Below are positions 33,100 through 46,100 of a stretch of DNA of 64,000 nt, piece after piece (the stretch's first letter is position 1; each line of letters starts with the position of its first letter). The position numbers and the translations under genes are program-made. The notes beneath the pieces were generated by a model. That model worked only from the letters and a program-made list of their open reading frames with translations. It searched no databases and was not told the origin of the DNA. The stretch is from positions 124,001 through 188,000 of the forward strand of contig JACVRA010000192.1 in NCBI GenBank assembly GCA_019828545.1, read 5' to 3'. Source of the DNA: Paracamarosporium sp. OC-R06-R3 (Eukaryota; Ascomycota; Dothideomycetes; Pleosporales; Didymosphaeriaceae).

Positions 33100-33926
33100 A
33101 TGGCGGACCAACCCACGACGAAGAAGTTTGCCAAGGGCGAGCGGTCGATACCGCACCACACCCAGAAGGCCAGCAAATACTACCCGGCTGAGGACCAGGC
33201 CGTGCCCAAGAAGGTACGTTCCCATCGATAGAGAAAGAGCGCGGCAGGTAAGAGGAGGAATACGCTGGAGGGCGTGCATACAGTCAAATCGCTGCACTGC
33301 ACTGCTCGCAAATCTACTGCTGGACGTTGAATCTCTTCAATATTGCGCCGCACAACAATTGGAGTAATTATACTAATTACGACTCAAGGCTCGCAAGTCC
33401 ATCCGCCCGGCCAAGGTTCGCCAGTCTCTCACTCCCGGTACCGTCGTCATCCTCCTTGCTGGTCGCTTCCGTGGCAAGCGTGTCATCGTCCTCAAGCACC
33501 TCGAGCAGGGTGTCCTCCTCGTCACCGGTCCCTTCAAAGTCAACGGCGTTCCCCTCCGAAGGGTAAACGCCCGGTACGTTATTGCGACCTCGACCAAGGT
33601 GGACATTGCTGGTGTCGACGACTCTGTCCTGAAGAAGGCCAGCGAGTCCGGCTACTTCACCAAGGACAAGGCCACCAAGAAGCCGGGAGAGGAGGCTTTC
33701 TTCAAGCAGGGCGAGGCCCCCGAGGTGGGTGAAATAATTTGCGCGCAGAAGAAGCCAGACTGACAGATCGCAGAAGAAGGAGACATCCAAGGACCGTGTC
33801 GCAGACCAGAAGGCCGTCGACAAGGCCCTGCTCGCCACCATTAAGAAGGAGGCTCACCTTGTCGACTACCTTAGCTCCACTTTCAGCCTCCGCAGGTCCG
33901 ACAGGCCACACGCGATGGTCTTCTAG
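33100..33926 (+). CDS. RPL6: 60S ribosomal protein L6 (eL6)
   Basis: Exons 33100..33213, 33389..33724, 33774..33926; 200 aa. Introns are 175 bp (branch TACTAAT) and 49 bp. The protein is very basic. After a short N-terminal arm it carries the KOW-like eL6 fold: [52 protein letters not shown]. The C-terminal exon supplies the basic tail ending in HAMVF. It is a structural part of the large cytosolic ribosomal subunit. A long first intron near the 5' end is common in fungal ribosomal protein genes. I looked for snoRNA C/D boxes in it and found none. Confidence 0.96.
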
Positions 33927-34339
33927 ATGTGTCAGAGGAAAAGACGGGGATTTGGCGTTCAGTGCATGGGATGAAGGATGACCTCTAGCGGCATGCTGCG
34001 GCCGTAACAGCAAGCACATCTTTTTTCATGGAGGGTCCAGTTTGCATTTTCCCTATATGACCTTGTAACAGGCAAGCGAATTCGAAACGGTCCGAAAGTG
34101 AGCGCATGAATAAATGGATCTGTGATGCCCTTGCGGAGTTCAAGTGGACTAATGTACACACTTCTGAGAGCTGATCCAACAGAATAGCCTCTATAGACAT
34201 CCAACCTCTGTCATACTTGATCGCATGCGCCGATGATTAAGCCAACAACCAGGGTATCGAGAAGAACGACAGACCGTAAAACAATTCACCACCAACACCC
34301 AATGACGTCAGTTATCATACAGATACCTCGCGCGACTAT
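33927..34339. other. Convergent 3' intergenic region
   Basis: 3' flanks of RPL6 (+) and the sterol-desaturase-like gene (-). No feature seen. Confidence 0.6.
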
Positions 34340-35426
34340 TCAACCCCTACCCCTCCCTTTCTTCGCCTTTCCTTTCAATCTCGACGCCATTCCATTCGCC
34401 CTCTCCTGCACGTCATGCTTATCCATCTCATCACCCAAATCATCCACAACGTTTTGGCCTGCAAGCGTCGTCCCATGGCCCCAATCCAGCACACCCAGCG
34501 GTCCATAGTTTCCTTTCCCTTGACTCATCATGTGCGCATCAACCCTCCGGGCCATGCCTCTTAGCATGATGGCCGACGGTAGAACATTGTACCCAGAGTA
34601 CGTAAACAGCTCTTCGAGAGAGGTCAATGCAATCATGAGCAGGTAGGTCGTAAGGTGGAAGCGGAAAACGATGGCAGGGATGTAGAGCGGTACAAAGCGG
34701 TGGAGCAGGTAAGGGATAGGATGGTCGTAAGCGGCCGTGAAGGAGTATGGGGCGCTAATACTATGATGCCAGGATTGATGGAGGCGTGCTACTGTTCCTC
34801 CGGCTATGCCGTGGAGGATGTCGCGGTGGATGTAGTATTGGAGAATCTGGTCACGCGGCGTTAGGCCGAACCACTACCATCTTTGTGCGGGCTAGATCGA
34901 GGGGGTAAAATGGACGTACGTTACGTGATATAATCCCAATAGCGAGATGTTTAGCCAGTTTCCACGGGTTGGGCAGATGATTCAGACTCCAGCGCGAGCC
35001 CTTGATCACCAGCAAGCTCCGCATACGGAGCACATCCGTGACGAGGAATTCTATACTCGCCTGCAGCGCCACACTCAACAGCACGTTGAAGCATGACCAC
35101 AGTACAACGTTCCTAATCTTTCTCGTGCCGCCTTTTTGACGGCCTGGCAGCCCGCGCTCACCCTGTGCTTTGAGCTCGACGGCTAGCGAAGGCACGCCGA
35201 GATCAAACGCGAGGAATAGTAATGACGGCAGGATGAAGAGCGTGGTGCGCAGGAGGAGGGGCCCGAAGAACTCGAGTTCCAGCGGTGAATAGCTCATTGC
35301 GATTGTAGTCCATGTTAGGCTTATGAAGACCAGGTTTACGGATGTGGACCAGGAGGATAGCATGGGGATTGCGAAGAGGGAAGCGAGGGGGAGAGTTATT
35401 GGTGCTAGAAGCGCCGAGAGAGACAT
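34340..35426 (-). CDS. Sterol desaturase / fatty acid hydroxylase family enzyme
   Basis: Exons on the minus strand: 35426..34920 and 34846..34340, with a 73-bp GT-AG intron; 337 aa. Several hydrophobic helices surround the di-iron histidine boxes: H176-RDIL-H181 (HX4H), H192-QSW-H196-H197 (HX3HH), and a third, weaker region (VDAHMMSQGKGNYG) before the conserved GVLDWGHGT. The third box lacks the usual paired His, so activity is not assured. The family comprises ER membrane enzymes that use O2 to hydroxylate or desaturate sterols, fatty acids or sphingoid bases; this one is not ERG3 or ERG25 by motif wording, and its substrate is unknown. The splice is required to bring the second box in frame. 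The C-terminus is Lys/Arg/Gly-rich, as in ER-retained proteins. Confidence 0.85.
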
Positions 35427-36916
35427 TGTGGGGTTTCGATTTGAAAATGAGGTTTGGAGTGGGCTTGTGGAGCTGTGAAGTTGGTCGCGATGGTCGGGTT
35501 GGTGTTGAGGCAAGGTATGACGTAGGGCGGGTTTCCTTGCTAGCGCGTGCGCGAGCGTGAGAGCATGGGAGTGGTAGCGAAGGATTTGGTTCGTCGGTAT
35601 CCCCAGGTATACTACCCTTGTACCGGTAGGGAACTATGGAGTGCTGCGGATGGTATGTGCGTGTTTCATCGTATGCTTTTGAAGGGTAAAGTCTATGCGC
35701 TTAAGAAGTCATTTCAGTTGGTATGGTCGGTTCAGGTTCGAAATATCCCCAGTGCTTCAGCGGTTTGTGTGGCTGTACGACGTGTAACACCAGTCACTGA
35801 ACTCGACAAAGCTTGGACATGCTTGACAGTACCTTGCAAGGTCTTATTCGAAGTGAACGGGAGGCCGCATCAAAAGTTTACCTTTGTCCTATGCTTGTGG
35901 TTCCCAAGTCTGGATCACTCGATGCACAACGAGCTGTTGGAATTTTTGACTGTGTTCAGATTTTCTGTAGCAACACCAATGTTGTTTCTTCCTTGTCGCA
36001 ATGCCTCCGACTCGTCGTGTGCAATTTTGCGCGGGTCCTCAGACCATGACTGTTGATAAGAGTTTCAGGGGCTCTGGTCGCATTGACGCGTCGCTCTTCG
36101 CCCACCCACGGCGAACAGCATCTTCTCCGCTTTTCGTAATTGGGTACGTCGCATCTTCTACGAACAGTGTTACTCTTCGACGCCTATGCGATACGGCTAC
36201 GCGACGTTATCATCCGAAGAGGAAAAATAGACGGTACTCAACCCGCGAGAGCGTGCGTGGACGGCCTGGGGCGCAACCCGCTGCTAGGATATCCCCGTCG
36301 CGGTAGCTTCGGGATGTGTAAAAGCAATCCTCTGACCATGTCTGACGCGGGGAGCCACGGGAATCAAAGCGTTAGGGAGAGAGATGAAAAAGAAAGGGAG
36401 CCGACTACCACCAGGGCGTTCACTAAGACACGGCCCAGCAAACGCCACAGCACGAATGATGAAACCAAACACGTCAATCCAAAAGAAATGCCAGGCTGCC
36501 ATCTTGGGCACTTTCGCTTAGAGAAAGAGGTTGCCCTGGTCAACGATTAGCCCATTCGGCCAATCGACCGCGCGCTGGCCCCAGCTCAAGACCCCTTTCG
36601 GCCATCACGCTGTGGACCCGGGGGGTTTTGCAACTGCGTGACTTGCACGAGCCAGCATATTCCAATCCCTCTGCTGTTGCTGGCTTTGTCCCCTCGTCGC
36701 GTCCCTCTCCACGTCCACCGACAAGCGCTACGCGCCCGAGCAGCGGCCTGTAGCCCACCCACCGTTTGCATGCATAAACATGCACTGATCTCCACCGCGT
36801 CTGCATCGCCACTACCCACCGCGGACACGACGTTTTCCTCGCTTTGGGGACCGCGACGTTGCGCCTGAATTGTCGATTCTACAGCTTCTGGGCGTACACG
36901 GTAACAAACAGGCAGA
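35427..36916. other. Intergenic region between divergent genes
   Basis: 1.5 kb upstream of both the sterol-desaturase-like gene (-) and the alpha/beta hydrolase gene (+). Open frames at 35547-36056 and 36140-36550 (+) lack recognisable content and the longest begin at non-ATG codons. No gene supported. Confidence 0.5.
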
Positions 36917-39900
36917 ATGGACGTCCAGCCACAGCCGCATCCGCCGCCGGTCCCTAGCATCCCCGCAGATGCCAAATCCACCGCGATCCCTGGTTTGCGC
37001 CCACGACGACGAAGCTCTGCGCCAGCAGTGCCCGCTGACATCCTCGTGAAGAAGCGCACCCCAAACGTTGTCCGTACCCAGACCGCTTCGCCAGAGGTTA
37101 TTTCGTCCCTTATTGACTCTCTGGCCGCCATATCCGCTTCCAGGGACAACTACTTCGAGAACCTACCCCTCGGCTACGGCGAAAGCGCTTCTCTGCCCAC
37201 GAGCCCGCTCGATCGCCACGATGGCGGCTCCATGTACGGTGCCCACCAGGACCTGAGCAGGCAGACGTCCCACCTGACTATCGACGACGCATGCGAGCCA
37301 CCCGTCATTCGAACTTCGAAGCCGCCCTCGGGCTTGTCTCCCCTTACTGCGCCGAAGAAAAAGGACAAGGAGAACTCTCTGAAAAGTTATATGAGCAGAG
37401 GCGGTGGGAGTTCAGTTTCAGTACAATCGGCCCAGTCTCTACGATCAGTGAGCAGTATTGGTAACATCAGTGTTGAAGCAGGGATCCCGAGGAAGCCGTC
37501 GGACAGCAGCACCAGGACATCTGCTGAGAGTAAGCGGAGCGCAAAAGCGCATCGCAGCCTCATGTACATGCCTTCGCGAGAGAGGCTGAGGTTGAAAGAT
37601 GCGGAGCGCAAGCGCAACACCATACAGGGTCCAGAAGCTGCAGTACTGCCTGATATTGCAAGGAAGCCTGTGCAGCAACGTTTAGTCGCCGAGGACACCA
37701 TCAACGAGGAGCCCGTTGTTGCCGAATCGTCGCGAGCTGCCAGGCGCTACCCGAGTCGTGGCACAAGTCCGCTTCGCAATGGCCTCAACTTGTTAAACGG
37801 AAATGATGGAGGAAGTCCTACAGAAAAGGGCCTCATCCCAGAAAGAGGCTCATCGCTACGGCACTCCGGCTCACCGTCGCGAAAGAGTAAAAAGGGCGAC
37901 GGGCGTAAATCAAATCGTCATGACTCGTACAGGACTAACACTGTTCCTGAAGAAGATGAGAACGTCGATCAGGAGACGACGACAAAGGAGAAGATATTAA
38001 AGGAGCTCGAGGCTGAGGAAGATGAAGTTGCGCGCAGGATTCGTGAGCTCAGAAAGCAGAAGATGCTGCGTGACAAAATAGCCGGCAAGTTGCCTGTCGG
38101 CGTCGATGCAGGGGCTTCCTCAAGCAGCGCCCGCGTTTCATCCAGCGCACCCGCTGAAATTTCCCCAACCTCATCTGAATCAAGCATGCCCGAAAAACGA
38201 AAACAGGACCCCACAAAAGCACACAAAGTGCTGGGGATCACAATGGAACCTAATGCACCCGAAAAGCGAGAGTTTCAGGGTCCCGAGATGCACGAAGCAA
38301 GCAGGGCTAGGAAGCAAGTACATGGGCACACACGGACCAGGAGCGCGACTGTAAATGACAGTGATGAACTTACCCCGCTTCCGATCAACTACAGACTCGC
38401 GCTTCAGTCTCTTGAACGACTTGATAGCAATCCTCCACCGCCCAGCAGTGGTAACGCTTCCACCAGTACTAGTGAGACCAGAGCCAGCAGCACGCCGCCT
38501 AGACGATCAAAGTCTGTGGCAGTAGGAGGGCGATCCGCTGCCGGCCGCAAGGCGACCACCTCGATGATTATGAGCGCAGATACGGTGCACAAACTGAACA
38601 CAGGTGTAACCAGCCGTGTGAGCAGTGAGAGCGTCCCAAGGCCGATTCGCTCCGCTAGCGAAGAGATTGCGACTCGTCACCAGTCGCTGAGCATACCGCC
38701 ATCAGCTTCGAACAGCCTCCAGCATCGTCCGACGGGCAAGAAGAAACGATGGTCTCACCCCGACCTGCCCGCCAAAGCAGAGCGGTCGCACAATGCCAAG
38801 GTCGATGCTATGAATGCTACGACCGCAAAAGGAGTGCAAATCCGCGCAACACCTGTCCAGAGTCCACCTCATTCTGTGATTGAGGAACGACCCGCAAGCA
38901 TCGACTCCGTTGACATGGAAGTGGAAGGCTATCTCAATTCGCCGCGCTTGTCGCAGAAGATACGCCACCCTCAAACCGGGCGAATCATATCATTTTCGGA
39001 AGTGGGCGACCCGCAAGGTTTTGCTGTCTTCGTCTGCGTAGGCATGGGCCTGACGAGATATGTGATGGCATTTTACGATCAATTGGCTTTGACGTTAAAG
39101 TTGCGACTGATCACTCCAGATCGACCTGGTATCGGAGGGAGCCAGCCTGATCCGAACGGAACTCCGCTGAGCTGGCCAGGTCAGTATAGATTCCCACCTT
39201 GTGAACAACTGCATCTAACACTTCGCAGATGATGTCTTGGTTATCTGTCAAGCACTCAAAATAACGAAATTTTCTCTTTTGGCACACTCAGCAGGCGCCA
39301 TCTATGCTCTTGCTACATCATTACGTATGCCCCAGCATATTCGCGGCCAGGTGCACCTTCTCGCGCCCTGGATACCGCCTTCCCAAATGGCGCCAATTGG
39401 TCTTAGCCAAGACCAACCTCCCACGCAGCAACTTCCCAGGTCCCAACGCTTTCTTCGCGCCCTTCCACCGTCGCTGCTCAAGGTTGCTAACTCGACTTTC
39501 CTCAGTGCAACTAGTGCAAGCTTACAGCGTACTGGCCCGAAGAGCTCACCCAAGACCAAGAGAAAGAGCGTTAGCCCGCACGTCAATCCAACTCCTCCAG
39601 ACCAGCCAGCCACGCGACCACAGTTGAAAGATACAAGGCGTGAATCTATGATGAGGATGGACCAAATCCTCCCGAACGCTAGTTCTCTATCGATTGCCCT
39701 TGCCAATCCTGCAGACCCGAACTATGAAAAAGCGAAGCAAATGCAAGAAGCTCTTACGTTCGCCGAGCGTCAGCGGCAGCATGACTTTGATGAGCGCCTC
39801 ACCTTTGCCATCTGGGATCGCGCGACGGCACATGCGAATCCAGCAACCGACCTCATCGTGTGCTTGGAGACCAAGCAGACGATCGGGTTCAGGTATGAGG

Positions 39901-40205
39901 ACATTAATCGCTCCGTGGTTATCCATCACGGTAGCAAGGATAGTCGCGTGCCCGCCGATAATGTCCGATGGCTGGGTCGTCTCATGCGCAAATGCGAGGT
40001 CAGGATTCTCGACGGCGAGCAGCATGGCCTCATGGCTAGCGCACAGGTCATGGGCAACGTGCTCACGGAGATGGCGAGCGACTGGGAAGACTGGACTACT
40101 GTTGTGCAAGGAAAGGCGCACGGGGAGCGAAGCATCTCACGGAAACGCACGGCGGAACGTTTACGGAATATCGCCTCGCGACACGGCCACGAAACGACAT
40201 CTTAA
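36917..40205 (+). CDS. Large alpha/beta hydrolase with disordered N-terminus
   Basis: Exons 36917..39179 and 39229..40205 with a 49-bp intron (branch CTAACA); 1079 aa. Residues 1-680 are Ser/Pro/basic and mostly disordered, with a short coiled coil near KEKILKELEAEEDEVARRIRELRKQK. The C-terminal 400 residues form an alpha/beta hydrolase: ITPDRPGIGGS, nucleophile S775 in A-H-S-A-G, acid D992 in GSKDSRVP, and H1020 in GEQHGLM. The complete triad suggests an active serine hydrolase; the nucleophile elbow has Ala for the first Gly. An insert of about 130 residues (Pro/Ser-rich) sits between nucleophile and acid. The substrate is unknown. The domain pattern, long basic disordered tail plus hydrolase, recurs in filamentous ascomycetes in my recollection. 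Confidence 0.85.
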
Positions 40206-41026
40206 TTTTTTGCAACATCGGACGGCCTCACGATTGGATGCGATGCACTAATGATAATACAGACGGATGTTGGATGTCATCTGCCACTGGACGATTCCTT
40301 TGGTTGTGATTCGACGACCAAATCCCTCATACGACTTCCTGTTTCTTTCTTAGGTCGCATGTCTTACTATCCACCCTCTTTAATCCTCTTTTACTATTCT
40401 CCTTCTTCCTTGCCCATCTTGGACTCTTTCCGCTTTTTTTAATTAACCCGATTTCGGCGGATATACCCACGGTTGAACGAGTAGAACCGGTTTAATGGGT
40501 GATGGTATGGTGATTCCCCTGTTGTTAGATTTTCGAAGCGAGTCTTCGGTTGTTGGACGGTTGAAGCACTGGATCAAGCTTGACGTTTGCTTGGTGGTGG
40601 TAAATGGGCAAAGCTTTGGAATGTGTTTGTGGAAAGTGGATGCATATGCGAATTTGTTCTGCTATGCTGTGCTTAGATTACATTGTATACCCTCTGGTGT
40701 CGCACACTGACACGATGAATGTATGACGTGAGAGTTTCGATTGTATACTCCGAGTACATCTCTCGTAATTCATAAATAGCTAAGTGAAATCTCACTTCCT
40801 CCACCTGATGATCAACCTGTCGGAATGATTCCGCAGCATTGGATACTCTCCCTTGCCCCACAATCTGGGGTAGCGTCCGTGCTCTACCGCGTATTATTAT
40901 CTCTCTCAATACGAGATGACGCGTAAAGCCAATCTCACCGCTGTACAGCTCATAACTATACACACTCGCTATTGAATATACCCATGTAACAGAAAAGTGC
41001 CAATTGGCTCCATATACCCCGGCATA
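40206..41026. other. Intergenic region
   Basis: 3' flank of the hydrolase gene, with a pyrimidine-rich run near 40360-40440, then the MFS gene promoter. No other feature seen. Confidence 0.55.
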
Positions 41027-42751
41027 ATGCCATCCTCTTCTCCCCATAGAGCCCACGCTCCCTCCAGCACCAACGAGCCACATTCCAGTCCAGCAACCGA
41101 CGACGACGATGTCTACGAACTGCAACCCATATCCCCGAAAATCGAACCAGAACTCCAAGATGACATGGACGAAGAAGAAAACGAGCACCTCATACAGTCT
41201 CGCCGGGGCTCCGGCGCGTCCACGCAAAGCTACGAGCTGTACACGCCCGACGAAGAGCGGCGCGTCCTGCGCAAGCTAGACCGGAAACTCGTCGGCTTCA
41301 TGGCACTCCTGTACTGTCTCAGCTTTCTCGACCGCTCCAACATCGGCAACGCGCGCATCGCAGGCCTGGCAGACGACCTGCGGCTCAGCTCCGCGCAGTA
41401 CGAGTGGCTGCTCTGGGCCTTCTACATCACGTATATTGCGTTCGAGTGGATGGCGCTGCTTTACCGCCTTGTCCCGCCGCATGTGTACATCGCCGTGTGC
41501 ATAGCTTCGTGGGGCGCCATTGCGTCCGTGCAGGCGACTGCGTCGTCTTTTGCGTTTCTGCTGGTGCTGAGGGCGCTGCTGGGCATCAGCGAGGCTGCGT
41601 TTGGGCCGGGCGTGCCGTTTTATCTTTCGTTTTTCTTCAGGAGGAATGAGCTTGCGTTTCGGACGGGGTTATTTATCTCTGCGTCGCCGCTCTCGGCGTC
41701 GTTTGCTGGGGCGTTGGCGTGGCTTATTACGAAGGTTGGGGAACATAGCCCGTTGAGCCCTTGGAGATTGCTGTTTCTGATCGAGGGTTTCCCATCTCTA
41801 CTTGTCGCCGTTTGGGCATGGGATTTCGTACCGGATGGGCCTGGCGTAGCGAAGTGGCTGAGCCCCAGGGAGAAGAAAGTCGCAGTGCTGAGACTGCGAG
41901 CAGAAAAGGAAGCCGAAGCCGAAGAAGAAGAATACGACGACGCCGACACCCCAGAAAAACCCACCTACACCGCCTCCAACCCCCGAGGCCTCAACCTCCG
42001 CGAGCTCCTCCAAACCCTCAAAGACCCAAAATGCTACCTCACCGCCGTGCGTATCCCAACACACCCACCCATCTATCCATCTATCCACCCCGCATACACC
42101 ACACCACTAACACAATAACCCCAGTTCATGTTCTTCGCCAGCAACGTCTCCTTCGCCTCGATGCCCGTCTTCCTCCCCACCATCCTCACCGACATGCACC
42201 ACACGCCGCTAACCTCGCAAGCCCTAACCGCACCCCCCTACCTGCTCGCCTTCCTCTCCGTCCTCCTAACCGCCCACCTCTCAGACAAGCACCAGTCGCG
42301 CTCCCCCTTCATTATCGCCCACGCCCTCCTCGCAGCCGCGTCCTACGCCACCATCGCCCTCTGCGGCGTCTTCCGCTATGAGAATAACACCCTGAGATAC
42401 CTCGCTTTGTACCCTGCTACGGCGGGCTTCTTCTCTGCTATCACTATTATCATCACGTGGACGGTTAATAATCAGGAGAGCGCGACGGGGAAGGGTGCTG
42501 GCGTGGCGGTTATGAATGTTATTGGGCAGGTAGGTCCGCTAGTGGGCACGTCGGTTTTTCCGAGAGAAGACGGACCGTGGTATGTGAGGGGGATGAGTGT
42601 GTGCGCAGGGTTTATGCTACTTGTGGGTGTGCTAGCTGGCGTGTTGAGGTGGTATTTGGCGAGGGAGAATGAGAGGAGGAGGGAGGATGGTGGTGGGGAG
42701 TATGAGGGGTTGGGAAGGGGTGGGAGGAAGAGGTTTGAATATATGCTGTAG
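41027..42751 (+). CDS. MFS permease, anion:cation symporter (Dal5/TNA1-like) type
   Basis: Exons 41027..42046 and 42125..42751, with a 78-bp intron (GTGCGT...CCCCAG); 548 aa. A 75-residue acidic cytosolic N-terminus precedes the ACS-family opening RKLDRKLVGFMALLYCLSFLDRSNIGNARIAGL. Twelve membrane helices can be traced in two halves. The central loop is highly charged (KEAEAEEEEYDDADTPEK). The sequence after helix 1, with LDRSNIGNA, marks the allantoate/nicotinate/vitamin permease group, which carries small organic anions with protons across the plasma membrane. Substrate is not readable. The ATG at 41027 is the first in frame. The C-terminus is basic and cytosolic. Confidence 0.9.
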
Positions 42752-43124
42752 TGGTGATGTAGGAGGCGAAGCACTTCGCAAAGATCGCATTGTATGGGGT
42801 AATCATGCATCTGGTATATTGAGAATCGCTACACGGTTCGCTTTACTCCTTCAAGACTCATTCCGCGCAGAACCACCGCTAAGAACACAACCACCACGAG
42901 TAGAAGCTTGATGGCCGCCGCAACAGCAACAGCAACATCCACCACAACGCCAACAATGCACCGAAACTTCGTCATAAACGCCCTAAGTATGCAGCCCGCC
43001 CACGCTTGAAGTACATCAGACCACCAAACGCCTCGAAGCGATCTAGCCGCCGTTAAAAGACAGAATCCCACAAAATGATGTTGCAGAGGGATGGTAGATG
43101 TAAAGTGAGCCAGTATAGACCCAC
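42752..43124. other. Convergent 3' intergenic region
   Basis: Between the MFS gene (+) and the RhoGEF gene (-). Contains a short CAACAGCAACAGCAAC tract near 42918. No gene. Confidence 0.55.
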
Positions 43125-46100
43125 TCACTCCCTAATCTGCGCCTTCAACCCCGCAACCTCTCTCTTCAACCTAGCATTTTCCTTCCTCAGCCTTGCAGCT
43201 TCCTCTTCACTAGCTTTTAGTCGGCGATCTACCTCTTCACCACCTTTGCCTTTGCGGATGCTTTTCTCGACCTTCTCCAACTCCTCGTTGAACCTTGCAT
43301 ACAGCGCCTCGTTCTCCGCATTGCTATCGCGATATAGCTTGTCAAGATGCTTGGCACGCTTTTCCGAGACCTCTAGAGACGTGGAAACGTCTTGGGCGAT
43401 GGATGATGTCCGCGCTAAAAGACTGTCGAGTGTGGTTTTTACAGACAGTTCCAGAGCTGCGATACGAGATCCAAGAGCATTGTCGGAGGAACTGTCGTTC
43501 AGGGGAGGCGCTGAAGACTGCGTAGTAAGCCGCGGTGTTCGTGCTGTCAGCTCGTGGCCAATGGCACTAAGCTCCGATTGCAAATCTGTAGACGCCCTCT
43601 CTATGTCGCGTTGCTGGTTTTGTAGCCGCTCGCGCAGCTTCTGGGGGCTCTGCATTTTGAGCCTCTTGGTGGGGCTACTCGAACTTCCTGCTTTGACGGG
43701 AGAGCGTGGTGTCGATGGAAGCTTCACAGTGTTCCCAGATGTAGGACGCTCATAGAGACCTGGGGTAGCCCTCAGTGTAGGTATGTTAGATACAGACTCA
43801 TTACGCTTCCTGGCGGGAATGTACGACTTGATAATGACCTCGTCTTTGCTTTCCGGTCTCGTAGAGATCGACTTCGGACGAATAGAACCGGCGCGTTCGC
43901 GACCATTCATAGGCGTGTGTGGATGAATGGAACCAGCACGTTCACGACTATTCATAGGTGTGTGCGGACGAATGGAACCAGCGCGTTCACGACCATTTAC
44001 AGGCGTGTTTTCTCTACGAATGGGCGATCCTAGGCGCGGCATGGGCGATCCTAAGCGTGTCGGTGTAGGGATAGATGACTGCTTTGTTGGCGATTGGGAA
44101 GGTGTGCGCGGCGAGATGCTACCCTGTCTGTTGTCGTGATGTGGAGAATCGGGTCTGGATGAACTCTGCGCGAACCACATGGGCGCCTCGTTAGCATCCT
44201 GTAACATCTTCAAGTCACTGAGGGAGGAGCGGCGCTTCTTGCGAGGAGGTCCAGCAGCGGAAGGTACCTCTCTTTCTCCTATAGTCCCAAGTCCACCCAG
44301 GAACCCCCGACCAAGACTCGCGTTGCCGTTATCGAACGGAAAAGCGCCGAGCACTGTAGGACGGTCGCGAGAAGAAGGACGTTTCGGTGACAGGAGCATT
44401 GCTGCATCTGTGGAGTTAGAACGTCCAAGAGAACCAGGTCCAATTTTGGACGCACTACTCGGTTGACTATCCATTCCATGGTTATTCTTGCTCAGCGAAC
44501 GCCATAGTGATCCAACTGTCGATTCCTTTTCACTCTTGCTATCCTGACGTGTCAAAGTACCGAAGCCGAACCGTTTCCTCAAAGACGTATTCGAAGTAAG
44601 TGAACCGGTGGCTGTTGAGCGAGTTCGGGAATCCATTGAGCCAAAGTTCGGCGTATTGTAACCACTTTGCTGTTCTGGGAAGAGCACACCGATGTCTTGA
44701 ATGAACCGGTCAATCAGGGAGATGAAATCATTTGCGCTTCCTTCAGCGACAAGTATTTCTGCGAAAGCAGCCGTCAAAACACCACGGTCACCATCGTTAC
44801 CCATACCGTCGAGAAGTTCAGCAAGCAGTTTTATGATTGCTCGGAGCGATCGCTGATTTTGTGGGGATAGCTCACTGTACGTGATCCGGAAGAAGTCCTC
44901 GAACTCTCCAGGGTACATGCTATCCGACTTCATTTGTAGGGACACCAGTGTAGCATGAGGTAGAACAGGACCCATTTTTTCTTTCCATGCGATGTTAAGA
45001 AACTTCTCGAAGGCCGCAAACAAAACGTCGACGGAAGATTGAGCAGGTGTATCGAGATTCGAAGGATTTTCCAGTAATGAGTTGTAAAGCTCATTGACTA
45101 AGAGCTCATCGGCCACGATCCTAGCTCGCACTGATCGTCCGACGATGTTACCCTTGCGAGCATGCAATGCTAGAATCAATGTCGCCAACGTCTCTTCTAG
45201 CTTCGTAAGTGAATCGGTCGGTGTGGCGCTGGCGTTGAATCCAATTGTTTTATTGGAAGAGGTAGGCCGGGATAACTCCCCATCTCGGCTGTGGGTGCGT
45301 GTCGGTGCGGCTGGAAGCGGAGGCGCTATCTTTGGGATCTCACCCAGCGATATTGGATTTCGCTGTAGCTTCCTGGGACTGCCTTCTCTCACACTACTGC
45401 CGAAGAGACTGGAGAGCATTTTGACCGGCGAAGGAGGGCGGCCCTTGCCGTCCTGGGCCTCCGCAACCCCTTCAAGTCGGAGTTTAAGGGACTTCAGGAT
45501 TTGTCGATTTCGAAAGAGGTACGCTTCGGCCAATGCTGGGTTCTTGATGTTATTACGCAACTGGAAAAAGTTCCCAAGACGCTTAGTCAAGACTGGGAGA
45601 AATTCCACATTGGTAAGCTTGTCTCGCGCAGTATAGCCATTGTTGCCGCTACATTCCAGCGAGAAGAAGCCATTTTCCAGAACAGATACCGACACTGTCA
45701 ACTCGGTAGCGCTGTGTTGAGCTAGCTGAATGGGTTGTACAGCCTGGGCATCATTTACAATGATTTGCACCTTGGCTGGCTCTCTCCGATCGTCGACATC
45801 TTGTCCGGCTCTGTCTTCGGTCACGGCAGAAAACATGCTCAAGTCGCCGGTTAAGCTGCGCACTTCCCACTTGTAGCTCTCTCGTTCAGTCTCGGAATAT
45901 CTACCCTCGATTCTTGCCTTTGCGACTTCCTCGACAAATCTATGTACTTTGCCTTCGTATATTCCCTGCAGATAAAACATCCGAATGCCCAGATTTTGTC
46001 GATCCCGGCTCCGCGGACGACCCGGCTGACTTGTGGTTGGAGTTGGTGAAAGGAACTGCAAAATATTACTTTCCGAATGCTCGCTGAGGAAGATATCGGA

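Noticed and set aside
33214..33388. Possible snoRNA in the long first intron of RPL6
   Set aside because: No C box (RTGATGA) or D box pair and no H/ACA fold was visible by eye.
35700..35780. tRNA-like B box (GGTTCGAAAT)
   Set aside because: Flanking bases do not form a T-stem, no acceptor stem pairs and no A box is placed correctly. No tRNA gene was found in the window.
43875..44009. CRISPR-like array
   Set aside because: The repeats are contiguous without spacers and encode an in-frame protein repeat in a eukaryotic gene.
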